DNA of 64,000 bases from an uncultured Clostridium sp. (GTDB lineage: Bacteria; Bacillota; Clostridia; Clostridiales; Clostridiaceae). The translations under genes were made by a program, and so were the position numbers. The notes below the pieces were generated by a model. The model had not been told where the DNA came from. It worked only from the letters and a program-made list of their open reading frames with translations, and did no database searches. Below are positions 33,083 through 43,145 of the stretch, piece by piece (the stretch's first letter is position 1; each line of letters begins with the position of its first letter). The stretch is taken from assembly GCF_947039605.1 (NCBI RefSeq), contig NZ_CAMQZG010000006.1:30717-94716 (forward strand), given 5' to 3'.

Positions 33083-34543
33083 ATGTTAAATATAAAAATG
33101 AATAAAGTTTCATTAATAGATGTTGATGCAGTAGTTCTTCCATTTTTTGAGGGTGAACTTAATTGCAAAAAAGTAGAAGTAGACGCTAGTTTAAAAAGAG
33201 CTGAAGAAAAAGGTACTTTTAAAGGAGCTAAATCAGAAGTTTTAGTTTTAAACATGAAAGATGAAAATGGGGCTATAAAAGATGTAGTTGCATTAGGTCT
33301 TGGAAAAAAATCAGAACTTACTGTTGATGAAATGAGAAAAGCTTTCTCAAAAGCAGCAAGACAATTAAAAGCTTTAAAAGCTGAAAATGCTAAAGTATGT
33401 CTTGGAAATGTAGAAGTTAAAGATGCAAATGAATTTGCTAAAGGGATAGTTGAGGGGATGACTCTTGGTTACTATAAATTTGACAAGTTCATGTCTAAGA
33501 AATCAGCAGATAAAGATTTAACAGTAAATGTTTCAGAAGTTTTAGCATCAGCTAAAGATGCTTTTGAAGAAGCAGTAATGCTTGCAGAGGGAACAATAAT
33601 AGCTAGAGATTTAGTAAATGAGCCAGCTAACATAATGGTTCCAGCTATGCTTGCACAAGAAGCTGTTGATTGTGGTAAGAAATACGGATTTGAAGTAGAA
33701 GTTAAGGGGCTTGAAGAAATCAAAGCTCTTGGAATGGAAGCTTTCTTATCAGTAGCTAAAGGTTCAATACATGAGCCAAAGCTTATAGTTATGAGATACA
33801 ACGGAGATTCTGATAACTTAAATAACAAACAAGGTTTAGTAGGAAAAGGGTTAACATTTGATACAGGTGGATACTCACTTAAACCAAGTACTTCAATGGA
33901 TACAATGAAGTCAGATATGGGTGGTTCAGCAGCTGTTATAGGTGCAATGTCAATCATAGCTGAAAGAAAACTTAAAAAGAATGTTGTAGCAGTAGTTGCT
34001 TCATGTGAAAATGCTATATCAGGAGAAGCTTATAAACCAGGAGATATCATTGGTTCAATGGGTGGAAAAAATATAGAAATATTAAACACAGATGCAGAAG
34101 GAAGATTAACATTAATTGATGCAGTTCACTATATCATAGAAAAAGAAAATGTTGATTCAGTAGTTGATGTAGCTACACTTACAGGAGCTGTTTTAGTTGC
34201 TCTTGGAAATACAACAACAGGAGTTCTTGCTAATAATGATGAGTTCTACTCACAATTAGAAGAAGCTTCAAAATCAACAGGCGAATTCGTTTGGAGATTA
34301 CCAATAACAGAAGAATATAAAGCAATGAACAAGTCTAAAGTTGCAGACCTTAAAAATATCGGTGGAAAATTTGCTGGTTCAATAACAGCTGGATTATTCA
34401 TTGGTGAGTTTGTTCAAGATAAACCTTGGATGCACCTTGATATTGCAGGAACTTCATGGACAGATGCTCCAATGCCTTACTCAGAAATTGGTGCTACAGG
34501 TGAGGGTGCAAGACTTCTTTATGAATTAGTAAAAAGAAGATAA
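33083..34543 (+). CDS. pepA: Leucyl aminopeptidase (M17)
   Basis: A 486-aa dizinc aminopeptidase that removes N-terminal residues from peptides. The C-terminal catalytic domain has GKGLTFDTGGYSLKPS, KSDMGGSAAV and NTDAEGRLTLIDA, containing the metal ligands and the catalytic Lys/Arg. The N-terminal ~160 residues form the usual alpha/beta hexamerisation domain. Codon use is richer in optimal codons than its neighbours, suggesting strong expression. Monocistronic, GAGGTG before the ATG. Confidence 0.94.
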   Translation: MLNIKMNKVSLIDVDAVVLPFFEGELNCKKVEVDASLKRAEEKGTFKGAKSEVLVLNMKDENGAIKDVVALGLGKKSELTVDEMRKAFSKAARQLKALKAENAKVCLGNVEVKDANEFAKGIVEGMTLGYYKFDKFMSKKSADKDLTVNVSEVLASAKDAFEEAVMLAEGTIIARDLVNEPANIMVPAMLAQEAVDCGKKYGFEVEVKGLEEIKALGMEAFLSVAKGSIHEPKLIVMRYNGDSDNLNNKQGLVGKGLTFDTGGYSLKPSTSMDTMKSDMGGSAAVIGAMSIIAERKLKKNVVAVVASCENAISGEAYKPGDIIGSMGGKNIEILNTDAEGRLTLIDAVHYIIEKENVDSVVDVATLTGAVLVALGNTTTGVLANNDEFYSQLEEASKSTGEFVWRLPITEEYKAMNKSKVADLKNIGGKFAGSITAGLFIGEFVQDKPWMHLDIAGTSWTDAPMPYSEIGATGEGARLLYELVKRR

Positions 34544-34556
34544 TCTTATATAAATT

Positions 34557-34590
34557 AAAGAACACTAGAGATTCTAGTGTTCTTTTTTTA
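34557..34590 (+). terminator. Terminator of the leucyl aminopeptidase gene
   Basis: AAAGAACACTAGA / TCTAGTGTTCTTT with a 3-nt loop and a long T-run. Confidence 0.93.
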
Positions 34591-34663
34591 TATAAAACTT
34601 TACGAGGGAGCATAAGCTAATTTATAATGGGAAATGATATATATAATAATGGGGGATGAAGAG

Positions 34664-35305
34664 ATGACAAAATTATATTTAACAAGACATGGTGAAACAC
34701 AGTGGAATACACAGGGAAGATTTCAAGGGTGGGCAAATTCAGATTTAACAGAGCTTGGAATAAAACAAGCAGAGTGGCTTGAGAAAAGAATAAGAGATTT
34801 AGAAATTGATGTTGTATATTCTAGCCCAACAGGTAGAGCTTATAATACTGCAGAAATTCTTAGTGTTAAAAGAGGCCTTGAAATTAATAAACATGACGGT
34901 CTTAGGGAAATAAATGTTGGCGTTTGGGAGGGTAAAAGTCAGGAAGAGATAAAAGCTATATGCATGGAGAATCAACATAATTTTTGGAATGTTCCATCAA
35001 AGTATATTCCAACAGAAGGTGGGGAAACTTATAATGAAATGGCAAAAAGAAGTTTTGAAGCCATATCAGAAATTATTGAAAATAACAAAGGCAAAAGAAT
35101 TTTAGTGGTAACACATACTATAACAATTAAAAGTTTTATGTGTTTACTTGAAAAAAGAGATATAGATACATTATGGCATGAGCCATTTGTAAAGCAAACA
35201 AGTTTAACAGAAATAGATTTTGAAAATGGAGAGTATGAGATATTGCTTAATGCAGATATCTCACATCATGAATATTCATTTAAAGAATTTAATCAGTTTA
35301 AGTAA
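34664..35305 (+). CDS. Histidine phosphatase family protein
   Basis: A 213-aa phosphoglycerate-mutase-like phosphatase. LTRHGETQWNTQGRFQGW carries the phosphohistidine and arginines; INVGVWEGKSQEE and VVTHTITIKSF complete the pocket. The family includes phosphoglycerate mutases, CobC and broad phosphatases; the substrate is open. In the motif THT, threonine replaces the usual glycine of THGG. The start at 34664 follows GGGGGATGA; an ATG at 34634 lacks a site. Confidence 0.9.
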   Translation: MTKLYLTRHGETQWNTQGRFQGWANSDLTELGIKQAEWLEKRIRDLEIDVVYSSPTGRAYNTAEILSVKRGLEINKHDGLREINVGVWEGKSQEEIKAICMENQHNFWNVPSKYIPTEGGETYNEMAKRSFEAISEIIENNKGKRILVVTHTITIKSFMCLLEKRDIDTLWHEPFVKQTSLTEIDFENGEYEILLNADISHHEYSFKEFNQFK

Positions 35306-35311
35306 GGGAAG

Positions 35312-35345
35312 AAAAGTGGGTTATAAGCCTACTTTTTTCTTTTTA
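35312..35345 (+). terminator. Terminator of the histidine phosphatase gene
   Basis: AAAAGTGGGTT / AGCCTACTTTT with G-T pairs, then TTCTTTTT. Confidence 0.75.
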
Positions 35346-35443
35346 AGGTTTAAGAGGTGTTAAATGGAAAAAAAGAGCGAAAAACACAAATCTTTGATAT
35401 AATACATAAGTAAATTTATATTTAATAAAGAGGGAGCTAATAA

Positions 35444-37123
35444 ATGAAGATTTTTAATAGGTTTATTTTTCTCTTTACAATAATTACTTTTGTATTTTTA
35501 TTTTTAAATAAAAATATAGCATTAGCACAAACAGTTCATAGCACAAATTCTATAAATGAATTATTAGGGAAATTAAACAGCAATAGATCAGGTGTTGGTG
35601 TTGATGAAAAAATAAATTTAAATATTGAAATTGGAAATTATTATTATAAAGAAAAACAAATTGATAATGCAATTAAATATCTTGGTGTAGCAAGTAATGA
35701 ATTAATGCAAGAAGACAATTTAGATGAAGCTAATAGTGTTATGTTTAATATATTAGCTATAAGTATTGAGAGTAAAAGATATACAATAATTATTCAATAT
35801 TCATTAGACCTTTTAGATAATTTGTGTGAGCTATATACCCAAACCGGGGATAATATATATCTTAAGAATATGGTTGGTATAGATTATCTAGTAGCAACTA
35901 CATGCAATATTTTGGGTGATAGAGCCTATGGAGAGTCATATTTTAAAGTCGGTAATGAACTAGAAAAAAAATATTATATAGATGAAACATCTAGTGTAGA
36001 TTATGTGAAATCTAATTATTATTTTTATCAAGAAGATTATGAGCAAGCAGAAGTATATGCATTATCTGGAATGGGTAAGTCTACAAAAGAAAAGAGTGAA
36101 ATGAATTATTTAAATGGAATAATTTATTTAGCTAGAGCGCAAATTAATCAAGGGAAATTGGACGAGGCTAAAAAAAATTTGAAAATAGTTTCTGGGAAAA
36201 TGCAAAAATTAAATTCAACTTTAATAGAATCAGAATATTATTATTATAATGGCAGATTAAATGAAGATCTTAAAAATTATGATTTGGCAATTGATAATTA
36301 TTTAAAGTCATATAAATATACTAAAGGTCAGAAATTATATGATATAAATGGGAAAATATTATATAGACTTGGAAATTTATATAATAAGATAGGTGAGTAT
36401 CAAGAATCTGCTAACTACTACCAACAATATATAGTTCAAGAGCAGGTTTTATCAAATTCTAAAGAAAAAATTAATGCTAATATAATAATAAATATGCATG
36501 AGAATGACCCACAAAATATTTTGAATGAGATAAAATTTAAAAAATCACAATCAAATAATAAGATTTTAATACTTTTAGTTATAGGAGTACTTATTTTAGC
36601 GTCTATAATTGGTGGTGCATATTATAAAAAGAGGAAAAATATTAAAAGATTAAATTCGGAGCTTAATAGAGATAGTTTAACTAAAGCGTTTAATAGAAGA
36701 TATACAATAGCATATATTCAAAAGCTAGAGAAAAAAAGAAAGCATTTTGCTATAGCTATGTTAGATGTTGATAATTATAAGATGGTAAATGATACTTATG
36801 GTCATATTTTTGGGGATAAAGTTTTAAAAAGATTAGTTAAAACAATGAATTTAATTGGTGGAGATAAGGTTCTAGTTTGTAGATATGGTGGAGAAGAGTT
36901 TCTTTTAGTTTTTGAGATTGAAAAAATGGAGTATACTGCGAATGTTGCTAAGCGTATAGTTAGAGGGATAGAAAGTCTTGAATGGGAGTATGGAAATGTG
37001 ATAACTGCAAGTTGTGGTATTTCTGAGTATAACTTAAGTGAAAAGACCTATATAAGTTTAGAAAAGGCAGATGCATTTTTATATAAAGCAAAAAAGAATG
37101 GAAAAAATAGAGTGGAATATTAA
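35444..37123 (+). CDS. TPR-GGDEF membrane diguanylate cyclase
   Basis: A 559-aa protein: signal peptide or anchor helix (about 8-28), an extracellular region of TPR-like repeats (about 55-340), a membrane helix near 373-394, and a cytosolic GGDEF domain. The domain is intact (RYGGEEF, DVDNYKMVNDTYGH), so it should make c-di-GMP. The inhibitory RxxD site five residues before GGEEF is absent, suggesting no product inhibition. The TPR sensor probably detects an extracellular or envelope ligand. Monocistronic. Confidence 0.92.
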   Translation: MKIFNRFIFLFTIITFVFLFLNKNIALAQTVHSTNSINELLGKLNSNRSGVGVDEKINLNIEIGNYYYKEKQIDNAIKYLGVASNELMQEDNLDEANSVMFNILAISIESKRYTIIIQYSLDLLDNLCELYTQTGDNIYLKNMVGIDYLVATTCNILGDRAYGESYFKVGNELEKKYYIDETSSVDYVKSNYYFYQEDYEQAEVYALSGMGKSTKEKSEMNYLNGIIYLARAQINQGKLDEAKKNLKIVSGKMQKLNSTLIESEYYYYNGRLNEDLKNYDLAIDNYLKSYKYTKGQKLYDINGKILYRLGNLYNKIGEYQESANYYQQYIVQEQVLSNSKEKINANIIINMHENDPQNILNEIKFKKSQSNNKILILLVIGVLILASIIGGAYYKKRKNIKRLNSELNRDSLTKAFNRRYTIAYIQKLEKKRKHFAIAMLDVDNYKMVNDTYGHIFGDKVLKRLVKTMNLIGGDKVLVCRYGGEEFLLVFEIEKMEYTANVAKRIVRGIESLEWEYGNVITASCGISEYNLSEKTYISLEKADAFLYKAKKNGKNRVEY

Positions 37124-37165
37124 AAAAAGAGGACATAACACAATTTTGTGTTATGTCCTTATTTG
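37122..37165. terminator. Bidirectional terminator between the GGDEF gene and asnS
   Basis: AGGACATAACACAA / TTGTGTTATGTCCT (37130-37143, 37146-37159); a long T-run follows on the minus strand, ending asnS. Confidence 0.9.
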
Positions 37166-37170
37166 ATATT

Positions 37171-38568
37171 TTAGAAGTCTGATTGACCTGTTGTTCTTGG
37201 GAAAGGTATTACGTCTCTGATGTTATCAACACCTGTTACGTACATTATTAATCTTTCGAATCCAAGTCCAAATCCAGCGTGCTTAGTTTCTCCATATTTT
37301 CTAAGTTCTAAGTACCACCAGTAATCTTCTTTGCTAAGTCCAAGCTCTTCAATTCTCTTGATAAGCTCTTCATATCTTTCTTCTCTTTGGCTTCCTCCAA
37401 TGATTTCACCGATTCCAGGAACTAAACAGTCCATTGCTGCAACAGTTTTTCCATCTTCGTTTAATCTCATGTAGAATGCTTTAATATCTTTAGGGTAGTC
37501 AGTAACGAATACTGGCTTTTTAAAGATTTCTTCTGTAAGGTATCTTTCATGCTCAGTTTGAAGGTCAATTCCCCATTCAACTGCATATTCGAATTTTTGT
37601 CCTGAGTTTTGTAACATTTCAACTGCTTCTGTATAAGTAACTTTACCAAAATCTGATGAAACAACATGTTGTAATCTATCAGTTAAACCTTTATCTACAA
37701 AGTTATTACAGAATTCTAATTCTTCAGGACATTCTTGCATTACGTATTTGATTACGTATTTAAGCATGTCTTCAGCAAGTTCCATATCATCTTGAAGATC
37801 AGCAAAAGCTATTTCAGGTTCTATCATCCAGAATTCAGCAGCGTGTCTCTTTGTGTTTGAGTTTTCAGCTCTGAATGTTGGTCCGAATGTATATACATTT
37901 CTGAATGCTAAAGCAAATGTTTCAGCATTTAACTGTCCTGAAACAGTAAGGTTAGTTTCTTTTCCAAAGAAATCTTTCTTAAAATCGATAGCGCCATCTT
38001 CTGTCATAGGAACATTGTGTAAGTCATGAGTTGTAACTTGGAACATCTCTCCTGCACCCTCACAGTCTGAACCTGTTAAGATAGGCGTATGTGTATATAC
38101 AAATCCTTGCTCTTGGAAGAATTTATGAATACCATAAGCAGCTACACTTCTAACTCTAAATACAGCTGAGAAAAGGTTACTTCTTGGTCTAAGGTGAGCT
38201 ATTGTTCTTAAATACTCACGAGTATGTCTTTTCTTTTGTAATGGGTAATCTGAATCAGACATACCTTCGATTATTATTTCTTCAGCTTGAAGTTCAAAAG
38301 GTTGTTTTGTGTTTGGTGTCTCTATTAAAGTACCTATAACCTTGATTGATGAACTTATTGGAAGTTTTGCAATTTCGTTGTAGTTAGCTAATTTATCATT
38401 AGCGAAAACTACTTGGATAGCTTTAAAGAAAGAACCATCATTAACTTCTATAAATCCAAAAGCATTTGAAGCTCTTAATGTTCTTATCCAACCTGAGATA
38501 ACAACTTGTTTACCAGCATAGTCAGCTGTGTTTCTGTAAAGACTTTTTACTAAAACTGAATCATTCAT
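37171..38568 (-). CDS. asnS: Asparaginyl-tRNA synthetase
   Basis: A 465-aa class IIb synthetase charging tRNA-Asn. An N-terminal OB-fold ([25 protein letters not shown]) binds the anticodon; motif 2 [21 protein letters not shown] and motif 3 [15 protein letters not shown] form the active site. The [19 protein letters not shown] block distinguishes it from AspRS. It is controlled by a T-box leader immediately upstream, so expression rises when tRNA-Asn is uncharged. Confidence 0.96.
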   Translation of the reverse strand: MNDSVLVKSLYRNTADYAGKQVVISGWIRTLRASNAFGFIEVNDGSFFKAIQVVFANDKLANYNEIAKLPISSSIKVIGTLIETPNTKQPFELQAEEIIIEGMSDSDYPLQKKRHTREYLRTIAHLRPRSNLFSAVFRVRSVAAYGIHKFFQEQGFVYTHTPILTGSDCEGAGEMFQVTTHDLHNVPMTEDGAIDFKKDFFGKETNLTVSGQLNAETFALAFRNVYTFGPTFRAENSNTKRHAAEFWMIEPEIAFADLQDDMELAEDMLKYVIKYVMQECPEELEFCNNFVDKGLTDRLQHVVSSDFGKVTYTEAVEMLQNSGQKFEYAVEWGIDLQTEHERYLTEEIFKKPVFVTDYPKDIKAFYMRLNEDGKTVAAMDCLVPGIGEIIGGSQREERYEELIKRIEELGLSKEDYWWYLELRKYGETKHAGFGLGFERLIMYVTGVDNIRDVIPFPRTTGQSDF

Positions 38569-38599
38569 ATTTCTATATCCTCACTTTTTCATTTATTTT

Positions 38600-38890
38600 T
38601 ATACGCAAAAAAAACCCCAACATCCTATTCTGGGACGAAAGGATTCCGCGGTACCACCCAAATTGCTATGAAAATACATAACCAACTTCTTTTTAAAAGC
38701 ACAATTATATGCTTCTCAATGTATAACGGTTTGACTCCGTCTAAGCCTACTTGATAATTCTTTCGGTTAGAAACTCCAAGATGTTCTTCAAAAAAGGCTT
38801 CCATGTGAGACTTGCACCATAACCCACTCGCTAAAAAGAAATTCCTTGATTTACTCTTCTTTTCACAGTAATTTGATTTTTAATTATATT
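38600..38890 (-). promoter_or_regulatory. T-box riboswitch leader of asnS
   Basis: Reading the minus strand, the leader begins near 38885 after an AT-rich promoter, contains stem I with an AGTA (loop-E-like) element, and ends with the T-box core AATTTGGGTGGTACCGCGG (near 38668-38645) and a terminator CCCA...TGGGG plus eight Ts (about 38605-38632). A likely specifier triplet is AAC in GAAGAACATC (38785-38783), matching asparagine. Confidence 0.95.
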
Positions 38891-38947
38891 GTAATTCTAC
38901 AATACATTATAAACAAATGCAATAATAAATGTTCTTTTGAATTTTAG

Positions 38948-38982
38948 ATAAAAACAGAGGTTACTATAATGCAACCTCTGTT
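38948..38982 (-). terminator. Terminator of the phosphoesterase gene
   Basis: AACAGAGGTT / AACCTCTGTT followed on the minus strand by TTTTATC. Confidence 0.85.
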
Positions 38983-38984
38983 AA

Positions 38985-39683
38985 TTATTCTCTTCCTGTT
39001 TGGTATGATGTGATTAATGAAGATGGGAATTTTTTCATCTGCATGTCTTTCGTAATTTTTGTAAGATCATATTCAACTTTTCTAACTTTAACTTTTGGAG
39101 TTGCACCATCATATAAGTCTAATAAGATGTAAGTAGCTTCAGAAGAACCATTTTTAGGCTTTCCAATACTACCATCATTAATAAGCATTTTATCTCCAAA
39201 TTGTTCTACTGATGGGATGTGAGTATGAGCACATACTAAAATATCTTCTGTAAGCTCAGACATTATAGTTTCTTTATCTAAATTGTTTTTATCCATATAT
39301 TCATCAATTTTTCTAGGACTTCCATGTACAAATTTTATTTTTTTATCACAAATATTCATTGTAAGTTCAGTTGGAAGGCTATTTAAATAGTAAGAATTAG
39401 ATGCCCTGAGTTCTTCAACTGTCCAAGGCAGTGAGAATTCATTTGAATTTGTTCGACGTATAAAAGTAAAATCATTATCCACAACAGAGGCATCATAATT
39501 GCCTTTAAGACAAAGAATATTTCTTTTTTTAATTAAGGCAATTACCTCATTTGGATGTGGACCATAGCCTACAAGATCACCAAGACAAATTATAGTATCC
39601 GCATCTTGTGAATCTATATCTTCTAAAACTCTAAGTAGGGAGTATAAATTTCCATGTATATCTGATATAACTGCTATTCTCAT
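38985..39683 (-). CDS. Metallophosphoesterase (YfcE/MJ0936-like)
   Basis: A 232-aa calcineurin-like phosphoesterase. Metal ligands are in SDIHGNLYSL, GDLVGYGPHPNEV, GNYD, VHGSPR and AHTHIP. The GDLVGYGPHPNEV form places it with YfcE-type metallophosphatase family proteins, often broad phosphodiesterases. Substrate unknown. Monocistronic; its start has AAGGAG just upstream. Confidence 0.9.
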   Translation of the reverse strand: MRIAVISDIHGNLYSLLRVLEDIDSQDADTIICLGDLVGYGPHPNEVIALIKKRNILCLKGNYDASVVDNDFTFIRRTNSNEFSLPWTVEELRASNSYYLNSLPTELTMNICDKKIKFVHGSPRKIDEYMDKNNLDKETIMSELTEDILVCAHTHIPSVEQFGDKMLINDGSIGKPKNGSSEATYILLDLYDGATPKVKVRKVEYDLTKITKDMQMKKFPSSLITSYQTGRE

Positions 39684-39856
39684 AAATTAAAAACTCCTTT
39701 GTAATCAAAAATAGAATAGTGGAACATGTCCACTATTCTAATTATATTATTATTTTAGTTTTTTCTCTAATTTATTTTTATTAGAAATTATTAAAAGAAA
39801 CTAAGGTGTTGTATAATTAAAGTATATTAGTAGTTTTTGGGGAAAGGATGGTTTTT

Positions 39857-40933
39857 ATGAATAATTCAAGAATTGATAAAGTTATAGAAGTAATGAAAAG
39901 AGAAAATCTTTCACAGATGCTTGTTACATCAACACCAGCATTATTTTATCTTACAGGTAAAATGATACATGCAGGAGAGAGAATGTTAGCATTATATATA
40001 AATGTTAATGGGGAGAAAAAATTTGTTGTAAATAAGCTTTTTCCAGTTGAAAACTGTGGAGATATAGAGCTTGTTTGGTATGATGATATAGAAGATGGCG
40101 TAGAGGTTTTAAGTGAATTTACTGATAAGACTAAAACTTTAGGAATAGATAAAGATTGGAAAGCACATTTTCTTATAAGACTTATGGACCTTAATGGGGC
40201 TAGTGGATTTATAAATTCATCTCCTATAGTTGATAAGCTTAGAATGGTTAAAGATGATATAGAAAAAGAACTTATGATAGATGTATCAAAAGTTAATGAT
40301 GAGGTTATGAGTGAGATAGTTTCTTGCATAAATGATGATACTACAGAAAAAGACATCTGTAGAGTTATAACAGAAAAATATGCACAAAAGGGAACACAGG
40401 GTAATTCATTCCCATCAATAGTAGCTTATGGAGCTAATGCTGCTGACCCACACTGTTCATCAGGTGATAACATGGTTAAAGCAGGAGATTGTATAGTTAT
40501 AGATATGGGATGTAGAAAAGCAAATTATTGCTCTGATATGACTAGAACATACTTTTATAAGGAAGTTTCAGATAGACATGCAGATATATATAACATAGTT
40601 TTAGAAGCTAATAAAAGAGCTATTGCAGCGGTTAAACCAGGTGCGAAATTCTGTGATGTTGATAATGCAGCTAGAAATTATATAAGTGAAAAAGGTTATG
40701 GTGAATATTTCACACATAGAACAGGTCACTGTATTGGGATAGAGGTTCATGATTTTGGAAATGTTAGTTCAGTTAATGAAGATATTTTAGAAGAAGGAAT
40801 GATATTCTCAGTAGAGCCAGGAATCTATATTAAAGATGATATTGGTGTTAGAATAGAAGATTTAGTTATGGTAACTAAAGAGGGCTGTATAAGACTAAAT
40901 AAATATAATAAAGAGCTTACAATAATAAAATAA
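39857..40933 (+). CDS. Xaa-Pro aminopeptidase family protein (M24B)
   Basis: A 358-aa pita-bread metallopeptidase. The N-terminal domain (1-125) is of the creatinase type; the C-terminal domain carries VIDMGC, SDMTRTYF, HRTGHCIGIEVHDFG, FSVEPGIY and VRIEDLV, holding the five metal ligands. It cleaves X-Pro peptides. The start is ambiguous: ATG 39857 is 8 nt from GGGGAAAGG, while ATG 39848 is almost adjacent to it; I chose 39857. Confidence 0.92.
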   Translation: MNNSRIDKVIEVMKRENLSQMLVTSTPALFYLTGKMIHAGERMLALYINVNGEKKFVVNKLFPVENCGDIELVWYDDIEDGVEVLSEFTDKTKTLGIDKDWKAHFLIRLMDLNGASGFINSSPIVDKLRMVKDDIEKELMIDVSKVNDEVMSEIVSCINDDTTEKDICRVITEKYAQKGTQGNSFPSIVAYGANAADPHCSSGDNMVKAGDCIVIDMGCRKANYCSDMTRTYFYKEVSDRHADIYNIVLEANKRAIAAVKPGAKFCDVDNAARNYISEKGYGEYFTHRTGHCIGIEVHDFGNVSSVNEDILEEGMIFSVEPGIYIKDDIGVRIEDLVMVTKEGCIRLNKYNKELTIIK

Positions 40934-40942
40934 TATAACTGA

Positions 40943-40980
40943 AAAAGGACAACTCACAAATGTGAGTTGTCCTTTTCCTA
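40943..40980. terminator. Bidirectional terminator between the peptidase and nucleoside transporter
   Basis: AAAAGGACAACTCACA / TGTGAGTTGTCCTTTT (40943-40950... 40961-40976) between convergent genes. Confidence 0.93.
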
Positions 40981-40989
40981 AGGTTGTAA

Positions 40990-42225
40990 CTATGCACTAA
41001 ATAATATTCCAGCGATTGTAGCTGTCATAAATGTAGCTAAAGCCCCACCAAGCAATGCTTTAAAGCCAAGTTTAGCTATAGTTCCTTTTCTCTCAGGTGC
41101 AATTCCACCAATTCCAGCTATTTGAATAGCAATTGATGTGAAGTTTGCAAAGCCACAAAGAGCATAGCTTAATATCATTATTGTTTTTGGTTGTAATGTG
41201 TGGTTAGCTATATTAACTCCAAGCTCTGAATAAGCAACGAATTCATTGATAGCAATTTTTTGACCAAGAAGACTACCAGCAGTATTAATATCTTGAGCTG
41301 GAACTCCCATAAGCCAAGCTACAGGGGCAAATAATTTACCAAGTACCCAGTAAAGGCTTAAATAATCCATTCCAAATATTCCACCAACCCATCCAAGTAA
41401 TGAATTTAATAGAGCTATTAAAGCAATGAATGCAAGCAACATAGCAGCAACGTTTAATGCCATTCCAAGACCTTCTGAAGCACCATTTGCAGCAGCTTCA
41501 ATAACACTTGAACTTGTTGATTCTAATTTAACTTCAGTACCAGATTGTGTTTCAGGAACTTCAGTTTCTGGAATTAATATTTTAGCAAGTAATAATCCAG
41601 CAGGTGCTGCCATTATTGAACCAGCTAATAAATCTCCAGCATTAACTCCCATAGCAACATAACCAGCCATAACTCCACCAGCAACGGTAGCCATACCTCC
41701 AACCATAATAGCAAGAAGTTCTGATCTAGTCATTTTTGCAATATATGGTTTGATAAGTAATGGAGCTTCAGTTTGTCCAAGAAAAATATTTCCCACAGCA
41801 CTTAATGTTTCAGCACCACTAGTTCCAAGTATTTTTGCAAGACCTTTTGATATTACTTTAATAATAATTTGCATAATTCCTAAGTGATATAAAATACTCA
41901 TAAGTGATGAGAAGAATATCATTGTAGGCAGTACATTAAATACAAAGACTGAACCGGCAGGAATTGCACCTGACCCATCACTAAGTGGTCCAAATAAGAA
42001 GTTTGTCCCCTCACTTGTAAAGCTAAGTAACTTCATAATTACGCCATTGAAGCCATTAAATATTTCTTGACCAATTGACGTCTTTAAAACAAATAGTGCA
42101 AATAGAACTTGAAGAACTAACCCTGTTATGATTAAACGCCAGTTAATTTTCTTCTTATTTTCTGAGAATAGGAAAGCTACGCCTAAAATCGCTATAAGAC
42201 CTAAAACACCTGTAAATCTATCCAT
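40990..42225 (-). CDS. nupC: Concentrative nucleoside transporter (NupC/CNT)
   Basis: A 411-aa symporter with about ten helices. GQTEAPLLIKPYIA near the middle and NEFVAYSELG with GFANFTSIAIQIAGIGGIAP in the C-terminal half are the nucleoside- and ion-binding signatures of CNTs. The start is set at 42225 behind AAAAAAGGGGATAAACAA; the longer frame lacks a site. It follows purine nucleoside phosphorylase on the same strand, with a terminator-like hairpin between, consistent with a nucleoside salvage operon with graded expression. Confidence 0.93.
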   Translation of the reverse strand: MDRFTGVLGLIAILGVAFLFSENKKKINWRLIITGLVLQVLFALFVLKTSIGQEIFNGFNGVIMKLLSFTSEGTNFLFGPLSDGSGAIPAGSVFVFNVLPTMIFFSSLMSILYHLGIMQIIIKVISKGLAKILGTSGAETLSAVGNIFLGQTEAPLLIKPYIAKMTRSELLAIMVGGMATVAGGVMAGYVAMGVNAGDLLAGSIMAAPAGLLLAKILIPETEVPETQSGTEVKLESTSSSVIEAAANGASEGLGMALNVAAMLLAFIALIALLNSLLGWVGGIFGMDYLSLYWVLGKLFAPVAWLMGVPAQDINTAGSLLGQKIAINEFVAYSELGVNIANHTLQPKTIMILSYALCGFANFTSIAIQIAGIGGIAPERKGTIAKLGFKALLGGALATFMTATIAGILFSA

Positions 42226-42276
42226 TTGTTTATCCCCTTTTTTCATCATAAGTTTTTTATTTATAAAGATTTTGGA

Positions 42277-42314
42277 CAAAAAAACAGGACCATCCTAATT
42301 GAGGATAGTCCTGT
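42277..42314 (-). terminator. Terminator between purine nucleoside phosphorylase and nupC
   Basis: ACAGGAC..ATCCT / AGGAT..GTCCTGT (42284-42296, 42302-42314) with a T-run at its 3' side on the minus strand. Probably partial. Confidence 0.82.
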
Positions 42315-42326
42315 ATACATTTCATC

Positions 42327-43145
42327 TTAAAGATTTTTGATTATATTAGACATTAGAGAAATAAAGTTTGCTCTAACCTTTTCAGATGTTTCCATAACCT
42401 CTGCATGGTTTAGAGGTTGGTCTAATATCCCAGCAGCCATATTTGTCATGCATGAGATTCCAACAACTTGAAGTCCACTATGTTTAGCAATAATAACTTC
42501 TGGAACAGTTGACATTCCAACAGCATCAGCACCTATAGTTCTAGCCATTCTGATTTCAGCAGGTGTCTCATAAGTTGGGCCACTAAACATAGCGTAAACC
42601 CCTTCTCTAAGTTCCATACCAAGTTCAGAAGCTATCTTCTTAACTTCTACTCTTAATGATTTATCATAAGCATCTGACATATCAGGGAATCTTGTTCCAA
42701 ATTCACTTAAGTTTCTTCCGATAAGTGGGTTAGCACCTGCAAAGTTAATATGGTCTGTTATTAACATTAAATCTCCAGGAGTATAGTTTGCATTTACTGC
42801 ACCAGCAGCATTTGTTACTATAAGTTTTTCACAACCTAAAAGTTTCATAACTCTTACTGGGAATGTAACTTCTTGCATGTTATATCCCTCATAATAGTGG
42901 AATCTTCCTTGCATTGCTACAACAACTTTTCCTTCTAATTTACCAATAACAAGTCTACCAGCATGTCCCTCTACTGTTGAAACTGGGAATCCAGGGATTT
43001 CTGAATAGTTATAATATTCAGCTTCCTTGATTGTGTCAGCTATTGCTCCAAGTCCTGAACCAAGTATTAATGCTAGTTCTGGCTTGTAGTTTGATTTTTC
43101 TAAAATATAATCTGCAGCTACTTTAATTTTTGTTGATAAATCCAT
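42327..43145 (-). CDS. Purine nucleoside phosphorylase, trimeric type I
   Basis: A 272-aa enzyme splitting inosine or guanosine with phosphate to base and ribose-1-phosphate. LGSGLGAIADTI (phosphate loop), EGHAGRL, MQGRFHYYEGY, VTNAAGAVN and the base pocket NPLIGRNLSEFG with VGMSTVPEVI are typical of the PunA/PNP group. AGAGGTGATTAG precedes the ATG. Upstream gene of nupC in a nucleoside salvage unit. Confidence 0.94.
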   Translation of the reverse strand: MDLSTKIKVAADYILEKSNYKPELALILGSGLGAIADTIKEAEYYNYSEIPGFPVSTVEGHAGRLVIGKLEGKVVVAMQGRFHYYEGYNMQEVTFPVRVMKLLGCEKLIVTNAAGAVNANYTPGDLMLITDHINFAGANPLIGRNLSEFGTRFPDMSDAYDKSLRVEVKKIASELGMELREGVYAMFSGPTYETPAEIRMARTIGADAVGMSTVPEVIIAKHSGLQVVGISCMTNMAAGILDQPLNHAEVMETSEKVRANFISLMSNIIKNL

